Positions 34,247 through 48,200 of a DNA stretch of 64,000 bases are shown in pieces (the first letter of the stretch is position 1; each line of letters starts with the position of its first letter). The translations under genes and the position numbers were made by a program. Source of the DNA: Hemileia vastatrix (taxonomy: Eukaryota > Basidiomycota > Pucciniomycetes > Pucciniales > Zaghouaniaceae); contig JASXTE010000001.1 in assembly GCA_030280995.1 (NCBI GenBank), positions 28,738,606-28,802,605 of the forward strand. The letters are read 5' to 3'. The notes under the pieces are model-generated. The model made no database searches, was not told where the DNA came from, and saw only the letters and a program-made list of their open reading frames with translations.

Positions 34247-34484
34247 TTTTTAGTCATCTTCTTTCTCACATTCTTACAGTAGATGGTGTAAATTCCGTGT
34301 CTTTATTTCCCTCATGTTTGCCTATAAAAGGCCCTCACTTTTGTGCTTTTCAAAACATTCCTTACTTTTTTACTTTATTATAACTACATACAAGAACTAT
34401 TTATTATTATTTTAGTATTTACATTAACACTGTGATTCTAAACTTTTAAATATAATAGAAATTATACCTTTAACTCTTATTATT
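34247..34484 (+). repeat. Remnant of the B2 3' LTR, part before element E
   Basis: This matches the middle of the B1 LTRs, from CTTAGTCAGCTTC through CCTATAAAAGGCCC (34321-34334) to the stretch before TATTTGAGTAAA. The first ~450 bp are missing. It continues at 53840-53959 beyond E. Confidence 0.8.
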
Positions 34485-35279
34485 TGTCAAGGTACGCTTT
34501 TGGTCTAGAAGATTTGGTACAAAGTTTCTACGAGGATTTTAAGGATTTAAATGAACTCTCAAAAAATTTTACGTATTTCTTAATCTAAGTGATTTGTTAC
34601 TCAAATATAAGAGGTAGGTTTTAAATATTGATATAATTTATTGATTAGAATTACGCTCTTGTAACTACTAATGTGATAAAATATAAAAATAAGTATTGTG
34701 TTGTAAATAGTAATAATAAAGTAAGGTGATAAAAAGAATGGTTTGAAAAGCACAAAATCAGAGGCCTTTTATAGGCAAAATATGAGAAAATAAAATGTAA
34801 GGAATTTACACCGTCTACTGTGAGTGTGAAAGAAAAGAATGACAAGAAAAAGGAGTACATAAATGACATAAGAAAGTAATAAATTAGTATGTCAACAAGG
34901 GCATCAAATTTATTAGCAACAAAGTTTGAATTCCTTGGACTGTCACAATTATTACACAATAAATAATCAATTAAATTACTTTCACGGGATTACAGATCTC
35001 TCACTGAAATAATATAATTGTTTTAAAGTTTTTCTATTATAAATTTATTATTAAATTTGCTCCCTTTGACATATACTTTTTAGCACGGTGTTAGGGAGTA
35101 AAATTGTAAGGGACATTTTATTTATATTATTTATTTATACTACTTATTGTACTTAACTTTAGTTAATTGTAAGTACTACTTAAGTAAATAAATAATTATT
35201 ATTAAGAAGAAAAGGCGTGGCTTCAACTCAGTAAAATAATTAATTATTTTACCCGGTAAGTCTAGTAGCCTGGCTGACA
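34485..35279 (-). repeat. Element E 3' LTR
   Basis: The LTR is 795 bp. On the plus strand it reads TGTCAAGGTACGC...CTAGTAGCCTGGCTGACA. It matches 53040-53834 over its full length with a few percent mismatches by eye, which makes E older than C and D. The purine tract of E (reverse complement CTCCCTCACTCT) follows at 35280. Confidence 0.93.
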
Positions 35280-35312
35280 CTCCCTCACTCTAAAAAAACA
35301 ATAAAAAAAATG

Positions 35313-36063
35313 CTATGATTTTTTCATTTTATACTTTTTTAGTAGAGTAGGAAGATTAGATATTTCCTTCCCAGGTATCCAAGAATTATATTCAGATGAT
35401 TTATTCTTGAATCCTAATAAGTATTCTGTACCTTTTTCAGCAGTGACTATTCTGTCATTTAGAATTTTTTCAATTTCTGCTGTTTCAGTGATTTCATTTG
35501 GGGTTTTCTTTGGTCTTCCCCTCCTTTTTGGAAATAAATCACTATTGGATGTGTAAGGTTTCAAAAGAGATATTGGAAAAACAGGATGTTTTCTGTCATA
35601 TGGAGAATACAGAATAACCTCAACTGCATTATCTCCAATCATTCTTCTGACAACAAATGGACCAACAAATGGATCTTTCAATTTGTTATTACCTTGTAAG
35701 TTGAAGTGGACTATAGAAATCAACACCTCATCACCCTTTTTAAAAGTGTATTCTTTATGGGATTTGTCCCATCTTTTCTTCTCATATTCAAATGATTTTT
35801 CAATACATTTTTGAGCATGATTTCTACATAGTTGTTGCATTTGAAGAAAAGATTTTACACCAGGATGTATATCCAAAATAGGTATTTTTTTATTGAGAGT
35901 TTGGGCAGTAGTATTGGGAAGATATCCAAGCCAGAGCTCAAAAGGCTTTCTTTGAGTAACAGAATGAACAGTGCTATTATAAGCAAATTCTGACCCAGGA
36001 AGTAAGGTAACCCAATCATGAGTGAATCTGTCATTATCTTTATACACAAGGCCAAAGACACAA
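35313..36063 (-). pseudogene. E gag-pol, C-terminal part
   Basis: On the minus strand this is the end of the integrase, from LVYKDNDRFTHDWVTLLPG on. The linker KRRGRPKKTPNEITETAEI and the chromodomain block (GTEYLLGFKNKSSEYNSWIP) follow, with a stop at 35313-35315. The part is open throughout. The frame is cut at 36063 by element D and continues at 45252. Confidence 0.92.
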
Positions 36064-37203
36064 TGTCAGCCAGGCTATTCCAGGAGTCCAGTAAATGATA
36101 TATAAATTATAAAACCTTAAAGAGTGGGTAAAACTTGTATTTAATGAATATAACTTAATATTTTATTACATAATGAAATTATATAAGAATTTTATTATAT
36201 ACAAATGTTACATTAAACTTATTGGTTATATATATTTTTATATACAATTAAATTGGGCATAATATAATATATTCTACAAATAATGGCGCATTTTTATATT
36301 TAATAATTATCAATTTATATTTAATTAATTAAAAAAACATATATTATAATTACAAGTGTAAATTTGATTTATAATATATTTAAATTAATTACTTAAATTT
36401 ATATATTAACCAATACCTCTCATATGACACTAAACAATTATTAAGGACGCTTCTTTTGACCCTTAATTGTGTAGAAAAAACAAATAAATTAATTTGAACT
36501 AAATTGAGATTAATTGATTGTTTTGTTGCGTCAAATTATTTTTTTGTTTCACTTAAAATGTTCTCTAATCAGGATGGACCATCTGTTGGGAATTATATTT
36601 CTCATAGTTCCTATGTTTCCACTCTTGTTTAGTTATTTACTATTGTCACTTACTGATTTGGGGATTAATGGCGGGGAAATTGGATTCTTAATTGGGCTTT
36701 TAATTAATTGTTTCATGTTTTTCTCTATATTGTTATGTTTCATTTACTCTTTTTGATATATTTGTTTTATTCCTTTCTAATCATTGTATTTACTGATATA
36801 GTAGCGCTTCAGAGGACCCATTGCCTATAAAAGGGCCTTGGATAATCCCCTGTAGCCTTATCACTTATTATACACTCAACAATTTAAATACAATTTTTAT
36901 ATTACGTTTATATTCTTTTTATTAGTAATAAAAATCTAATTAAAATTTTATATAACAATTTAAAGGTTGCTTTAAGTCTGATAGTAATTATTTTGGTTGC
37001 CGCGCAGAACTCTTACTTAAAATAATATTAATATTAATAAAACCAAGTTGTTGTCACCTCCCAGCTCACTTATCGTTGTTTTTCTCTCAATAAATTAAAT
37101 AATTTTATTAAATTTTATTTTTTTATTACCCATACCTTTTTCCTCCTTCTCCTCCTCTCATTCCTTCTTCCATTTTCTCCTTCTTCTAGACGACCAGCCG
37201 ACA
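36064..37203 (+). repeat. Element D 5' LTR
   Basis: The LTR is 1140 bp, from TGTCAGCCAGGCTATTCCAG to GACGACCAGCCGACA. TATAAAAGG is at 36826. It is related to the C LTR but shorter, because of small deletions in U3. Confidence 0.95.
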
Positions 37204-37205
37204 AC

Positions 37206-37218
37206 TGGGGGCCTTTCC
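37206..37218 (+). other. Putative primer-binding site of element D
   Basis: TGGGGGCCTTTCC lies two bases after the LTR. TGG is what pairing with the CCA end of a tRNA requires. The tRNA is not identified. Confidence 0.45.
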
Positions 37219-37903
37219 AAACGACGACGACGATCGAAGCCTGGCGACGAACGACAAAACGCACGGACCACCTAGCAAAACGAAACTTTTGCCGCGACTG
37301 TGTTTCGAACTTGGGTTCGACATATTAGGTTTATATAGTATTAATTTTTATATTATTTTGAAGTGATTTTTCGATCACTATAGTAAGTTCACCTTTGCGC
37401 CTCTCACTCATAATACTATATTTTTATTGCAATAACAGTGATTGTGGCTTAATTGCTGATTCACTGAGTGTAAGTGTTCAATTTTAAAAATTTTTTTTTT
37501 TCCTAGTTGACCATTATAGAGTGTTAAATCCTCTTAGTCCTAGAAGAATTAACATTATTATTAATACAAATTGAATTATTAATTTAATTTTTTTTTATTA
37601 TTAATTATTGTTAATTTTTGGTTGACTTAAAAGTACATTGTGCTTAGTCCCAATATATTGCCATAATTAATATTGGTAATTAATTGGTTGAATTAACTTA
37701 CTTGTTATTCCCAATTTAAACTTGCAATCCATTTTTTTTTAAAAAAAATTAATTTTTTAAATTATTACTTTATATTGAAAGTTATTTTTTCTATAATTTA
37801 ATTAATTAAAAAAATTTTTTTTATATTATTTGGAGCAATTATTGACTAACTTTGATTATTTTTTTTATAAAGTACAAAGTAAAATATTATTCTTCCCACT
37901 AGT

Positions 37904-38585
37904 ATGTCCAACAATTTGACAGAAAAAATGGATAACATGCAAGTGGATGAGATAGAAATTGACTATGATGCTGACACTGTAAGTTCTTCTAAAGTTGGTC
38001 ATAAAAAATCTTATGCTAACACAAAGAATTCTCATACTGCAGGATGTGGAAATGACAGGAAATGCAAACAAACCAAACCCCCTTCCCCCAGTACCACAGA
38101 AGGAAGTAAAGCCTCTAGTGCCTCAAGAATGTCTTCCAAAAGGCTTCAAAATAAAAAAGCTTCCTCTGCCACAACAAATCAGCAACCTCTCCAGTCATAT
38201 AAAAGAGTTGAAGACAGAAAATATGACGTACAAAGCAAAGGTAGACACATTGTGGGATCAGGTCCAAGAACTCAGGAACCAGATTCAGGCCCAGGCCCCT
38301 CCTCAATTGCCTCCCAATCAGCTTCAACTTCAGGCTCAACCTTCACAGCCACCCAGCTCAACCATCCAAAATCCAAATACTATGGAAGTAGAGCAATGGA
38401 AATGGGATTATCTAATGAGTCACTACCAACAGAATGTGCAACACCCTCCTCATCATCAGCCTGGCCCATCCAGAACACCCAATTTCCATCCACCTCCTCA
38501 TCCCTACCAACAAAGCAGGAGAAAGAAGGCCCAAGCACAATCCCAAACCCAGTCCCAGGGGAAGTTTCCTCCTCTGCCATGGTAA
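37904..38585 (+). CDS. Element D overlapping accessory protein, spliced (37904-37978 + 38043-38585)
   Basis: The gene model is the same as in element C: a 64-nt GTAAGT...TGCAG segment (37979-38042) after codon 25, then the +1 frame to TAA at 38583-38585, for 205 residues. Differences from C are few (for example QECLPKG for QEGLPKG). It lies upstream of the D nonsense codon, so it would be unaffected by it. Role unknown; splicing predicted only. Confidence 0.55.
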
Positions 38586-40597
38586 GTAATTTGGTTGATA
38601 GTCACTTGGGTATGTTTTCTAATAAATCTTCTTCTGCAGGTAATATTATTGAACATGGTGAAAGAACAGTTAAACCTGTTAAAAGACAGCTTCCTGTAAC
38701 TAGTAGCCCTATTGATGTAATTAGCAAATTGTCATTTGATGAACCTTTACATTTAACTTCTACATCTTTAATTAATCCTTCTCTTGCAATTAAAAATGAT
38801 TCTGTTCCCCCTGAAATCTATAACTTAATTGAAAAAACTTCTGAGGAAATTTTGAAAGATACCCTTGATTTTAATATTGTGAAAGACAAACATGTGAGAG
38901 ATGTGTTAATCCATGAAAATGATAGATTAAATAATTTACACTTGCAATGTAGAGTGAGTTCTTCTGTACAAGATACAACTTATTTGAAAATCAAAGAAAC
39001 CTTGAATATTGTTCTTAGTCAACAAAAACAAATAAGAAGTGACCATAGAGCTATCTCAGATAGAAATATCAGTCTGCATAAAACATTGAGTGAATTGAAA
39101 CCCCTTATTGAGGAAAATTATTCATCCAAAAATGAAATAAAATCTCTACAAAATGAGTTGAAGAAACTAAAAAATGACTTCCATGCACTAAGTACCAAAC
39201 ACTCAGTTTCTGAGGACAGAAATGTTCTATCTCTTGCAAAAGTGAATGACCAGATGTCTGAAATTCCAAGAATAAGAAACTATGTGTCTGACCTACAGGA
39301 AAAGTTCTCAACCTTAACCATCAATAATGAATTAAATGAGATTTCTTCCAGTAAGCTGCATAAAAATAAAGGGAAAAAACCTGAACAAAGTTCATCCTTT
39401 CTTCCTCATATTTCAACCATTAAACAAACTGACAATGAGTCTGTAAAATCTTTTTCCACTAGCAAAAAATCTTGTGATGGTCATGCGCCAGCTGTTTCTG
39501 TAAATAATGAAATTTCTGAACACCTGGCTAAACTTCAGGAATTATTACTAATGAATAATTCAAATCAAAAAGTGGACCATCCCAGTAGTCAGAAAAATTG
39601 GCCTAAGTTAGACCAATATCCTACCTTTGATGGTGATTCTTCCTCTGATTGGCAACACTTTATCCAAAGAATTGATAATTTAAAGAGATCTTATAAACTA
39701 CCTGATGAGGAAATTGTTTCTAAGCTAATTTCTTTATTTTCCAATGTAGCCTTGATGTGGTATGAATCTGTCCTCTTAGATAACAATCATTATACATGGA
39801 ATGATTGGAAATCCTTGATTGAGAATCAGTTTGGTGGTTCAAAATTCAGGTTAGCTCAGCAAAGACTGTATGAGAATACTAGATATGTATCCTCCTCTGT
39901 TGAAAAGCCCATTGTTTTTCTGATGAAAATAACTAAAATCCTTAGAGCAATTGATCCAAAGATGGATTATGATATTTGGAGAGATAAAATCTTGTATAAA
40001 TTACCAAATTCTCTTAGGGATTTGATTGTTGCTAGAACTGAGCATGTAAGGGAAAATTCTTCTTTCATTAATATCTGTAATGAAGTACTACTCAACCAAA
40101 GATATGAACCAAAGAATTACCTTAGTAAATCTTATAATGATCAGAATAAACCTTCTATAAAGCTCCCAGAAAAATCTGGTAAACCCTCTGCCCCAGTTGC
40201 ACCTAGAAAATATGCAACAAGTACTTGTTATAAATGTAACAAACCATGGCAAAAGGGTCATGTTTGTGACAAGAAAATTCATCTTGTTGAACAAAATGAA
40301 GACACTGATGAAGTTGAACTTGATGTCAATAATTCTTCCAGTGACTGTGAAAGTAATATCTCCTATGAAAATGAATCTGTTAAAGATGTTTTAATGTTGG
40401 AACATGATGTCCATTATTTAAATAATATATCTGAAGATTGTGTATTGAATTTATCTTCAGTAGAAAATGCTGAGATAATTAAAGATATTACTAACAATTC
40501 TGTTCCTATATCCCCTTTAAAGGCACCTGTTATCATTAATGGTAAAAATGTTGATGTAGTTCTTGATTCTGGTGCTGGAGGAAGTGTAGTATCTTAA
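37904..40597 (+). pseudogene. Element D Gag and start of protease, ended by a stop codon
   Basis: This is the equivalent of residues 1-897 of element C, with the same acidic start, Ser/Pro-rich overlap region, coiled coil, Gag core, zinc knuckle CYKCNKPWQKGHVC and protease DSGAGGSVVS. It then meets TAA at 40595-40597, where C has GAA (40592-40600 reads TCTTAAAAA). The frame resumes without shift at 40598. The product would be Gag with only the first part of the protease. This is one substitution away from the open frame of C, so it is either a recent mutation or a readthrough point. I favour mutation because no other copy has it. Confidence 0.85.
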
Positions 40598-40603
40598 AAA
40601 GCT

Positions 40604-43600
40604 TTGGCTTCAGTGGATATGGATTATTTGAGTAAATTATTGCCTATAACTTCTGAAAAATGGAGAGGGTATGGTTCTACCTTATTTCCTATTGGCAAAT
40701 ACAAAACCTCTGTATTCTTCAAATATAATGGTGGTTTTGTCAGAGCTATTTGTGAGTTTGTTGTCATGAAAAATGATAATTTGAGCAATTGGTTTATTAT
40801 GGGAAATGATATTTTAACAATGTTTGGTGTGAAACTGGACCCAGCAAATAATTGCTTTACATTAGGAATGAATGGGAAAAGAAAATTCAAAATTTCTTCT
40901 CCTAAACCTTCTGGGCATTTGTTGAAATCTTGTAACTCACTCACCCAATGTAAAGGTAGAACAACAACTGAAATGGGTGATTTATTACATGAAATAAATA
41001 CCGCTTCTTTTGGTGATCATTTAACTAATGAACAAAAGGATTCTATTGTTGCCTCTATTACCTCTTTCCCTATGGCTTTTGCTCATGGTTCTCATGTCTT
41101 GGGAATTGTTCAGGAAGAGATGAAAATTACCTTATCCTGTAATTTGAGTGATATTCCTCCTTCCCTTAAGAAAAAACCATATCCTGCTTCTCCATCAAAA
41201 AGAAAAGATATTGAAGATAATATTGAAACATTATTGAAAATGAATATCATTGAGAAAGTGGATGTCACCCCCAAATATTGTGTCATCTCCCCAGTCTTAA
41301 TTTCTTATGAAAAAGATAAGGCTAGATTATGTGGAGATTACAGAGCTTTAAATACTTATACTGTTGATGATATTTATCCTTTACCCAGAATTAATTCAAT
41401 ACATGCTACCTTGCAAGGTGCAAAATTTATTAGTTGTCTGGATGGTAATAAAGGTTATCATCAAGTTCCAGTTGAGAAAAATTCTCAAAATTTTTTGCTT
41501 ATTGCTACTCATATGGGAATATATAAGTATGTTAGGATGCCATTTGGCCCTAAAAATGCTCCTTCAGTTTTCCAAAAAGTCATGGATAACACTTTCCATC
41601 AAGAAATTATTGAAGGTTGGCTCATGGTTTATATTGATGATATTATTGTTTTTTCTAAAACTTTTGATGAACATATGATTCATTTAAATAGAGTTTTCCA
41701 AAAAATGGATGAAATCAATATGACCTTATCTTTAAAAAAGTGTAAATTTGGTTTTCAATCTTTGAAAGTCCTTGGCCATGTTGTGTCAGGCTTACAAATT
41801 TGTGTAGACCATAATAAAGTTGCTGCCATTCAAAATGTGAAAGCACCAACTTCTGTAAGAGAAATACAAAGTTTTTTAGGTATGTGTGGCTATTATAGAC
41901 AATATATTAAAAATTATCAGGTCATAGCCTTGCCTCTTACAAAACTAACCAGAAAAGATGTTGCTTTTCTCTGGAATGATGACTGTCAAAAAGCTTTTAA
42001 TACATTGAAAAATTGCTTAATGTCAGCCCCTATATTGGCTCTTCCAGATTTTAACAAGCCATTTGTACTTTATACAGATGCTAGCTTTATTGGTCTGGGT
42101 GCTGCCCTTCACCAAAAGCAAATTATTAATGATAAATCCTCAGAGGTTGTAATTTGTTATATTTCAAGAACCTTAAGAAATAGTGAATTGAAATATGGTG
42201 CCACTCAATTGGAGTGCTTAGCAGTTGTTTGGGCTCTTGAGAAACTTCATTACTACTTGGATGACCAAAAATTTGAGTTGGTAACTGACTGTAGTGCTGT
42301 GAAATCTCTCTTAAACCTCAAAACACCTAACAGACATATGTTCAGGTGGCAACTTGCTGTTCAGGAATACAGAGGAAGGATGACTATTATCCACAGAGCT
42401 GGAAATGTTCACTCTAATGTTGATATGCTCTCCAGATTGCCTCTGCCAAATAATGACTCCAATCCTGCTTATGTACCTGAGGATGACACTGTTCATATAC
42501 ATGGTATATTTATAGTTGATATGGAAGAAGAGTTATTACAGTTAATACTGGATTCATATGATAAAGATTCTGACTTAAATAAATTAGTTACTATTTTGAA
42601 TGATCCTAAGAATGCTTCAATTCAAGCATTAATAAAAACTCTTCCTGCAAAATACCAAAATGCTTTAAATAAAGGAAAGTTTTCTATTGAAGATGGTTAT
42701 ATTTATTATAGAAGGAAGCTTACCAATGTAATTGTTATTCCTCCTTCAATGAAAGAAACTATCCTCAAACTTTGTCATGATGACATATTAGCTGGTCATT
42801 TTGATCTTGAAAAAACATTGATTAGAATCAAAAACACTGCATGGTGGGCTAATATGTCTGAAGACACAAAATTATATGTTGAATCTTGTGATTCCTGCCA
42901 AAAATCTAAAAAGTTAACAGGCAAGAGAGCAGGGTTATTACAACATATTGAAGCACCTAGTGCTCCCTGGCAAATCATTAATATGGATTTTGTCACTGGT
43001 CTTCCTGTTGCAGGTAAAGACAGCTTTAACTCTTGTTGGGTAATAGTTGATAGATTCACAAAAATGTGCAAATTTATTCCAACCCACAAAGATGTATCCA
43101 CCAAAGAATTAGCTTTCTTATGGTGGTCTTACATGTTTAATATTATTGGTTTTCCAAAAGCCATTATCTCTGATAGGGATCCAAAATTCACTTCTGAGTT
43201 TTGGACCTCTTTGATGGATATTTGTGGCTGTGAGTTAAAATTATCTACAGCTCACCATCCTCAGACTGATGGTCTAGCTGAAAGAATGATTCAAACTCTG
43301 GAAGATATGATTAGAAGGTATTGTGCCTTTGGTTTAGAATATAAAGATAATGACAGATTTACTCATGATTGGGTCACTCTTTTGCCTGGTCTTGAATTTG
43401 CATATAATAGCACTGTTCATTCTGTCACTGAGAAAAAGCCTTTTGAGCTTTGGTTAGGTTATGTCCCAAACACTCCTGCTCAGATTCTCAATAATAAATT
43501 ACCTAAGTTGGAACTACATCCTGGTGTAAAATCTTTTATGCAAATGCAACAGCTATGCAGAAAACATGCTCAGAGTTGTATTGATAAAGCATTTGAATAT

Positions 43601-44071
43601 GAAAAGAAAAGATGGGATAAATCCCATAAAGAATACACATTTAACAAGGGTGATGAAGTGTTGATCTCTACTGTCCATTTCAATTTACAAGGTAACCACA
43701 AATTAAAAGATCCTTTTGTAGGACCATTTGTTGTTAAAAGAATGGTTGGTGATAATGCAGTAGAAGTTGTATTGTATTCTCCATATGATAGGAAACATCC
43801 TGTCTTTCCCATTTCTTTGCTTAAACCTTATACTTCCAACAGTGACTTATTTCCAAAAAGAAGAGGAAGACCTAAGAAGAACCCTCAGGAAGTCACAGAA
43901 ACAGCAGAAATTGATAAAATTCTCAATGATAGAATTATCACTTCTGAAAGAGGTACTGAATATTTATTGAGATATAAGAACAAATCATCTGAACATGATG
44001 CATGGATACCTGGCAAAGAAATTTCAAATCTGCCTGCTCTGTTGAAAAAATACAAAAAGAAAAAATCTTAG
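40604..44071 (+). pseudogene. Element D Pol after the stop codon
   Basis: The frame continues uninterrupted from just after TAA 40597 to TAG at 44069-44071. It holds the rest of protease, reverse transcriptase (YIDD near 41630), RNase H (TDAS near 42075), integrase (MDF, SDRD, AERM motifs) and the chromodomain. The integrase keeps Asp in WVIVDRF, where element C has Tyr. It is without an independent start: the first ATG at 40604 lies inside the protease and would not normally be used. Apart from the single stop the polyprotein looks functional. Confidence 0.88.
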
Positions 44072-44094
44072 CATTTTTTTTTTATTGTTTTTTT

Positions 44095-44106
44095 AGAGTG
44101 AGGGAG
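44095..44106 (+). other. Polypurine tract of element D
   Basis: AGAGTGAGGGAG lies immediately before the 3' LTR, identical to the tract in C. Confidence 0.85.
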
Positions 44107-45246
44107 TGTCAGCCAGGCTATTCCAGGAGTCCAGTAAATGATATATAAATTATAAAACCTTAAAGAGTGGGTAAAACTTGTATTTAATGAATATAACTTA
44201 ATATTTTATTACATAATGAAATTATATAAGAATTTTATTATATACAAATGTTACATTAAACTTATTGGTTATATATATTTTTATATACAATTAAATTGGG
44301 CATAATATAATATATTCTACAAATAATGGCGCATTTTTATATTTAATAATTATCAATTTATATTTAATTAATTAAAAAAACATATATTATAATTACAAGT
44401 GTAAATTTGATTTATAATATATTTAAATTAATTACTTAAATTTATATATTAAATAATACCTCTCATATGACACTAAACAATTATTAAGGACGCTTCTTTT
44501 GACCCTTAATTGTGTAGAAAAAACAAATAAATTAATTTGAACTAAATTGAGATTAATTGATTGTTTTGTTGCGTCAAATTATTTTTTTGTTTCACTTAAA
44601 ATGTTCTCTAATCAGGATGGACCATCTGTTGGGAATTATATTTCTCATAGTTCCTATGTTTCCACTCTTGTTTAGTTATTTACTATTGTCACTTACTGAT
44701 TTGGGGATTAATGGCGGGGAAATTGGATTCTTAATTGGGCTTTTAATTAATTGTTTCATGTTTTTCTCTATATTGTTATGTTTCATTTACTCTTTTTGAT
44801 ATATTTGTTTTATTCCTTTCTAATCATTGTATTTACTGATATAGTAGCGCTTCAGAGGACCCATTGCCTATAAAAGGGCCTTGGATAATCCCCTGTAGCC
44901 TTATCACTTATTATACACTCAACAATTTAAATACAATTTTTATATTACGTTTATATTCTTTTTATTAGTAATAAAAATCTAATTAAAATTTTATATAACA
45001 ATTTAAAGGTTGCTTTAAGTCTGATAGTAATTATTTTGGTTGCCGCGCAGAACTCTTACTTAAAATAATATTAATATTAATAAAACCAAGTTGTTGTCAC
45101 CTCCCAGCTCACTTATCGTTGTTTTTCTCTCAATAAATTAAATAATTTTATTAAATTTTATTTTTTTATTACCCATACCTTTTTCCTCCTTCTCCTCCTC
45201 TCATTCCTTCTTCCATTTTCTCCTTCTTCTAGACGACCAGCCGACA
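44107..45246 (+). repeat. Element D 3' LTR
   Basis: The LTR is 1140 bp, near identical to 36064-37203. It ends CAGCCGACA and is followed by the second CACAA of the target duplication. Confidence 0.95.
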
Positions 45247-45251
45247 CACAA

Positions 45252-48200
45252 TATCTTCTTATCATGTCCTATAAAGTCTGAATCATTCTTTCAGATAAAC
45301 CATCAGTCTGAGGGTGATGGGCAGTAGAAAGTTTCAGATCACAACCACAAACATCCATCAGAGACATCCAAAATTCAGTAGAAATTTAGGGTCTCTGTCA
45401 GAGATTATGGCTTTAGGAAAACCAGCAGTATTAAACATATGAAACCACCATAAGAAAGCTAATTCTTTAGTGGAAACATCCTTGTGGGTAGGGATAAATT
45501 TACACATTTTTGTGAATCTGTCCACAATAACCCAACAAGAGTTATAACTGTCTTTACCAGCAATAGGTAATCCTGTTATAAAATACATGCATTAATCCTG
45601 CTCTTTTACCAGTTAATCTTTGTGATTTTTGGCAAGAATCACAAGACTCAACGTATAATTTTGTGTCTTCAGACATATTAACCCACCAAGCAGTGTTCTT
45701 AATTCTGATCATTGTTTTTTCAAGATCAAAATGTCCAGCTAGTATGTCATCATGACAAATTTTCAAGATGATTTCTTTCATAGAAGGAGGAATAACAATG
45801 ACATTACTCAACTTTCTTCTATAATATAGATATCCTTCATCAATTGAAAATTTACCTTTTTCCATAGCTTTTTGGTACTTTGGTGGAAGGGTTTTAATTA
45901 ATGCTTGTATTGAAGCATTCTTTGGATCATTTAATATGGTGCATAACTTTTTCAAGTCAGTGTCCTTATCATATGATTCCAGAATAAGCTGTAATAGCTC
46001 TTCCTCCATATCAACCACATATATCCCTTGTATATGAATAATTTTGTCCTCAGGATCATACGCAGGATTAGAGTCATTATTTGGATAAGGTAACCTAGAT
46101 AACATATCTACATTTGAGTGAACAATACCAGCCCTATGAATAATTTTCATTCTCCCTCTGTACTCTTGAACAGCCAACTGCCATCTGAACATATGTCTGT
46201 TAGGTGTTTTCAAGTTTAAAAGGTATTTAACTGCACTGCAGTCAGTGACAAGTTCAAATTTCTGGTCATCTAGGTAATAATGAAGCTTTTCTAGAGCCCA
46301 TACTACAGCTAAACACTCTAATTGAGTAGCACCATATTTCAATTCACTCTTTCTCAAGGTTCTTGAAATATAACAAATTACTACTTATGAAACTTTATCA
46401 TTTATCACTTGTTTTTGATGGAGGGCAGCACCAAGACCAATGAAACTGGCATCAGTGTACAAAACAAATGTTTGATTAAAGTCAGGTAAAGCAAGAATTG
46501 GTGCTGACATCAAACAGTTTTTCATAGTGTCAAAGGCTCTTTGTCTTTCACTATTCCAGACAAAAGCAACATCCTTTCTAGTTAATTGGGTAAGGGGTAA
46601 AGCTATGACTTGGTAATTTTTAATATACTGTCTATAGTATCCACACATTCCCAAAAAACTTTGGAGCTCTCTCACTGTAGTAGGAGCCTTCACCTGTTGT
46701 ATGGCTGCCACTTTGTTCTGGTCAACACATATCTGTAAGCCTGAAACAACATGACCAAGAGCTTTTAAAGAATGGAAACCAAATTTACATTTCTTAAAAG
46801 CAAGTGTCATATTTATATCATCCAATTTCTGGAATACTTTACACAGGTGGTTAAGATGTTCCTCAAATGTTTTTGATAATATAATGATATCATCAATATA
46901 AACCATCAGCCATCCTTCAATTATCTCTTGATGGAATGTGTTATCCATTACTTTTTGGAAAACTGAAGGGGCATTTTTAGGGCCAAATGGCATCCTAATA
47001 TACTTATAAATACCCATATGAGTGGCAATCATCAGAAAGTTCTGAGAATTTTTCTCAACAGGTACCTGGTGATATCCTTTGTTACCATACAAACAGCTGA
47101 TATATTTAGCACCCTGTAAAGTAGCATTTATAGAGCTAATTCTAGGTAAAGGGTAGATATCATCAACAGTATAAGTGTTTAGTGCTCTATAATCACCACA
47201 TAATCTGGCTTTATCTTTCTCATAAGAAATTAGGACAGGTGAGATAACACAATTATTAGGTGTTTCAACTACCTTTTCAATAATATTCATTTTTAAAAGG
47301 GTAGAGATATTGTCTTCAATATCTTTTCTCTTTGTGGGAGAAGCAGGATAAGGCTTCTTCTTTAAACTAGGTGGTATATCAGTTAATGGGCAAGACAATG
47401 AAAGATTCATTTCCTCTTTAATTAATCCCAGTTCATGTGACCCATGAGCAAAGGCCATAGGAAAAGACTTTATCAAGTTAATGATGGAATCTTTATCCTC
47501 ACCAGAGAGTTGTTCTACAAAAGAAGAATTTTCAATTTCAGACATAAGGGCATGCATTTCTTTTGTAAATCTTCCTTTATATTGAACCACAGAATTACAT
47601 GTATTCATTTCTTGTTTTAATAATTTTTTAGGGGAGGAAATCTTAAATTTTCTCTTCCCATTCATCCCCATTGTGAAACATTGGTTTGAAGGATCCAATT
47701 TTATGCCATACTTGGTTAAAATATCATTCCCTACAATAAACCAATTGCTCAAGTTATCATTTTTCATGACAACAAAATCACAAATAGCTCTTACAAAACC
47801 ATGGTTATATTTAAAAAACCCTGTGGCTTTGTATTTACCAATGGGGGACAAAACAGAGCCATACCCTCTCTAATTTTCAGAAATGATAGGCATCAGTTTA
47901 GATTTATAGTCTTGATCTACTGAAGGAAGTGCTCTTTCAGATACTACATTTCCTCCAGCTCCAGAATCCTGAACAACTTCAATGCTGGTTCCATTAATCA
48001 AGACTGGTGCCTTGAGAGGGGCAATAATAATTGAGCTATCCTCAATTTTCTTTATGATCTCATCATCTTCAACTGTAGATAAATCATTATTATCAATGTC
48101 AATAGTATTTAAATAATGGATATCCTCTTCCAGCATCAAGATTTCTTGTTGAGATTCATATGAAATATTGCTGGCACAATCACTTGATGTATCATCCAGT

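Larger units (their letters stand above)
36064..45246 (+). mobile_element. Element D: young Ty3/gypsy chromovirus, sister copy of C
   Basis: It has LTRs of 1140 bp at both ends that differ at only about two positions (near 36412 and 44455), and the target duplication CACAA (36059-36063 and 45247-45251). It has the same layout as C and near-identical coding sequence, with one in-frame stop. It lies in opposite orientation to its host E. Confidence 0.95.
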
